Part shown: one piece after another, positions 59,851 through 61,564 of the stretch | How positions within the stretch are numbered: position 1 is the stretch's first letter | Layout: each line of letters begins with the position of its first letter | Source: BP-191 sp035940575 | GTDB lineage: Bacteria > Actinomycetota > Actinomycetes > BP-191 | Assembly (NCBI GenBank): GCA_035940575.1 | Contig: DASZER010000017.1 | Location: 1-61,564, forward strand | DNA: 61,564 nucleotides | Direction: 5' to 3' | Notes under the pieces: model-generated | Told to the model about the DNA's origin: nothing | What the model saw: only the letters and a program-made list of their open reading frames with translations | Database searches by the model: none | Made by a program: the position numbers and the translations under genes

Positions 59851-60621
59851 TTGACGACGACGCGGAACGCGGAGATCTGCGCGCTGTACGCCGCCGGTCA
59901 CACACTCCGCGAGATCGCGGCGAGGCACGGGCTCAGCGCAGAGCGAGTCCGTCAGATCCTGCGGGACGTGGGCGGCCCGACCGCGGCGGACACACGGGCT
60001 GCGCGTGCAGCGAAGCGTGAGCGGGAAGACGCACACCTCCGCTCTCGGGTCGACGATGATGTGCGCGATCATCCCGGCTCGACCGTCGATGAGATCGCCG
60101 CCCGACTGGGTCTGGACGTCAGGACAGTCAACGGGGCGCTCACGCCGGCTGCGCGGCGGTTGGTTGTCAGACGTGGCACCCGCAGCACCACGACATGGTC
60201 CGACGAGGACCTGCTCCAAGTCCTCCGTCTCGCGGCGAGCTACGCCTTCCCGCTCACCGTGAGCGAGTACGGGAGCCTCATCGCCTGCGGGGAGGTATGC
60301 GGTCCGACAGCACTGACGATCGAGAAGCGATTCGGCTCGTGGATCCGCGCCTGCCGCGTCGCTGGCGTCGAGCCGGGCCGCCAATTCCGCACGAGCTACC
60401 AGTCCACCTGGACCGACGACGACCTCGTCGGCTACGTCACCGAGTACTTGGGTGACGAGCGCTACGCAGGCACGTTCGAGGGATATGACGTATGGCGGGT
60501 GCGTGAGCGACCGGACGCGCCGTCGGCGCCGACGATCCGCAACCGCCTCGGGCAGTGGGCGGCCGTCAAGCAACGCCTTCTGAGAGAGCCGCGCGCCCCC
60601 CTGCCGGACGGCAGCCGATGA
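59851..60621 (+). CDS. HTH protein with two homing-endonuclease-associated-like repeats
   Basis: This 256-residue protein starts at TTG 59851 after GGGGGAGG. Residues 5-45 form a helix-turn-helix like sigma-70 region 4 (EICALYAAGHTLREIAARHG, then LSAERVRQILRDVG), and residues about 72-100 form a second one (VDEIAARLGLDVRTVNGAL). Two tandem copies of a W-[ST]-D-[ED]-DL ... Y ... P(S)-x-x-T-I-x-x-R-[FL]-G-x-W repeat follow (about 115-178 and 188-245), as seen beside homing endonucleases. It probably binds DNA and may control or target the Z1 gene that it overlaps (ATGA). Confidence 0.75.
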   Translation: MTTTRNAEICALYAAGHTLREIAARHGLSAERVRQILRDVGGPTAADTRAARAAKREREDAHLRSRVDDDVRDHPGSTVDEIAARLGLDVRTVNGALTPAARRLVVRRGTRSTTTWSDEDLLQVLRLAASYAFPLTVSEYGSLIACGEVCGPTALTIEKRFGSWIRACRVAGVEPGRQFRTSYQSTWTDDDLVGYVTEYLGDERYAGTFEGYDVWRVRERPDAPSAPTIRNRLGQWAAVKQRLLREPRAPLPDGSR

Positions 60622-61564
60622 GTCTGGGACCGGAAGCCACTCGTCTCGACGAGCGGCTCGCGGAGATGATCGAGCCAGCCACTCGCGAACGCCTCTGGCG
60701 GTCGACGGCCGGGATCCTCGAGTACGGCCCGTGCGCCTCCGGCGGTGTTGCCGGCGGTACGGGACTCGCGCTCGGGTACGTGCAGTCGGGCAAGACCACG
60801 TCCATCACCGCACTCGTGGCTTCCGCCGCAGACGCGGGGTACCGCCTCGTCGTCGCGCTTCTCGGAAGCACCAACCTGCTCCTCGGGCAGAACCTGGCGC
60901 GCGTCGAGGGCGCCCTCGGCATCGGCGCCAGGGAGGACTACGTCTGGGTCAGCATGCCGAACCTGAGCGGCGTGTCCGGGGGACGGGCACTGGACGGGTG
61001 GCTTCGCCGTGGCCGTGTCGTGCTCGTTCCGGTTCTGAAGCACGCCGGTCGCATCCGCTCCGCCGCGGCGGCACTCGCCCGTCTCGACCTCCACGACGTC
61101 CCTACGCTCGTCGTCGACGACGAAGCGGATCAGGCAAGCCTGAACACCTTGGGTGTCAGCGCCGAGAGCCGCACCTACGAGGCCATCCGCCTCCTTCGGG
61201 ACGCGGTGCCCCGTCACCTGTACGTCCAGTACACCGCGACGCCGTACGCGCCGCTCCTCTTGGAGGCCGACGACCTCCTGCGACCCGAGTTCGTGGAGTT
61301 CTTGCACCCCGGGCCCGGATACGTCGGTGGCCGGGAGTTCTTCGTGGACCACGCCGCGACAGTCGTGCGGGATGTCCCCGTTCTCGACGAGCAAGTCACC
61401 AAGAGCCTCCCCATCGAGCTTCCGAGCAGCCTGGTCCAGGCGCTGGGCTCCTTCGTCGCCGGTGCGGCACTGCTGCTTCAGAACGACCCGGCAGGGGCGC
61501 CCGTGAGCATGCTCGTCCACTCGACGCAGCGAAACGACGTGCAAGCCCGGTACCACTTCCTGCT
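60618..61564 (+). CDS. Z1-domain ATPase/helicase-like protein (3' end off window)
   Basis: The visible 315 residues contain a P-loop (GYVQSGKTTSITALVASAA near 53), an acidic Walker B-like segment (TLVVDDEADQASLN near 163) and LYVQYTATPYAPLLLEAD near 202. These are hallmarks of the Z1 domain proteins, a helicase-like group found with DNA methylases, MORC-type ATPases, PD-(D/E)XK nucleases and AIPR proteins in restriction systems. The gene runs off position 61564. ATG 60618 overlaps the HTH stop. Codon use is looser in GC than in the rest of the window, a sign of horizontal transfer. Confidence 0.82.
   Translation, partial: MSLGPEATRLDERLAEMIEPATRERLWRSTAGILEYGPCASGGVAGGTGLALGYVQSGKTTSITALVASAADAGYRLVVALLGSTNLLLGQNLARVEGALGIGAREDYVWVSMPNLSGVSGGRALDGWLRRGRVVLVPVLKHAGRIRSAAAALARLDLHDVPTLVVDDEADQASLNTLGVSAESRTYEAIRLLRDAVPRHLYVQYTATPYAPLLLEADDLLRPEFVEFLHPGPGYVGGREFFVDHAATVVRDVPVLDEQVTKSLPIELPSSLVQALGSFVAGAALLLQNDPAGAPVSMLVHSTQRNDVQARYHFL

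Noticed and set aside
1..61564. tRNA, rRNA, CRISPR arrays, insertion sequences
   Set aside because: I read both strands for T-loop-like GGTTCGA sequences, direct repeat arrays and transposase motifs and saw none that I could support.

Overview
The window reads as a very GC-rich actinomycete chromosome. The evidence is a glnA2-type glutamine synthetase close to glnE, an F420:NADPH oxidoreductase (NpdG), DUF3039, DUF4383, DUF6328 and DUF4242 proteins, a LAL-type LuxR regulator, many GTG/TTG starts, and operon-head genes with a TAnnnT hexamer 6-8 nt before the start codon and no Shine-Dalgarno, which suggests leaderless mRNAs. I cannot name a genus. No tRNA, rRNA, CRISPR array or insertion sequence was recognised.

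Layout. 1-9466 (minus strand): glnE (its 3' end lies off the left edge), a large secreted VWA/Asp-box protein, ftsH, a class I glutamine amidotransferase and glnA. 9553-12545: an Asp-box secreted protein with an apparent frameshift, a SUKH-like protein and a MerR regulator. The regulator is divergent from a two-gene operon (12596-16239) that encodes a degenerate metallo-beta-lactamase-fold protein and an unusual polytopic membrane/SDR fusion. 16344-24962: a secreted subtilisin, a DUF6328 membrane protein, nadE, a TetR/MFS efflux operon with two matching operators (one inside tetR), a lipoprotein and panB. 25021-27594: two small secreted proteins flanked by strong hairpins, then a cobalamin/F420-flavoured operon (CbiX-like, NpdG, BtuF-like). 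27723-34387: a membrane protein with a Pro-rich tail, a zinc-type ABC importer, and a copper-flavoured locus (CopC-like, cupredoxin-like, polytopic membrane protein, 47-aa membrane peptide). 34372-41972: a zinc-ribbon membrane protein, MFS exporter, RNB ribonuclease, STAS protein, small DUF genes and a DEAD-box RNA helicase operon.

42321-51723 is a three-gene operon for a 2866-residue exported protein (DNRLRE domain, Ig-like repeats, then a long unrecognised beta-rich repeat region) and two lipoproteins. It is followed by an NHL-repeat protein. 53760-59557 (minus) holds a LAL regulator and a DUF4242 / vanadium haloperoxidase / secreted-protein operon, plus a two-gene unit (membrane protein, DUF4279).

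The right end (59851-61564) looks different from the rest, with looser GC bias. An HTH protein with two homing-endonuclease-associated-like repeats overlaps a Z1-domain ATPase that runs off the edge. This is probably the start of a restriction/defence island.

The candidates for undescribed biology are the MerR-controlled membrane/SDR fusion with its duplicated His/Trp motif, the 2866-residue repeat protein operon, the intragenic TetR operator written in rare codons, and the Z1 island that begins at the right edge.
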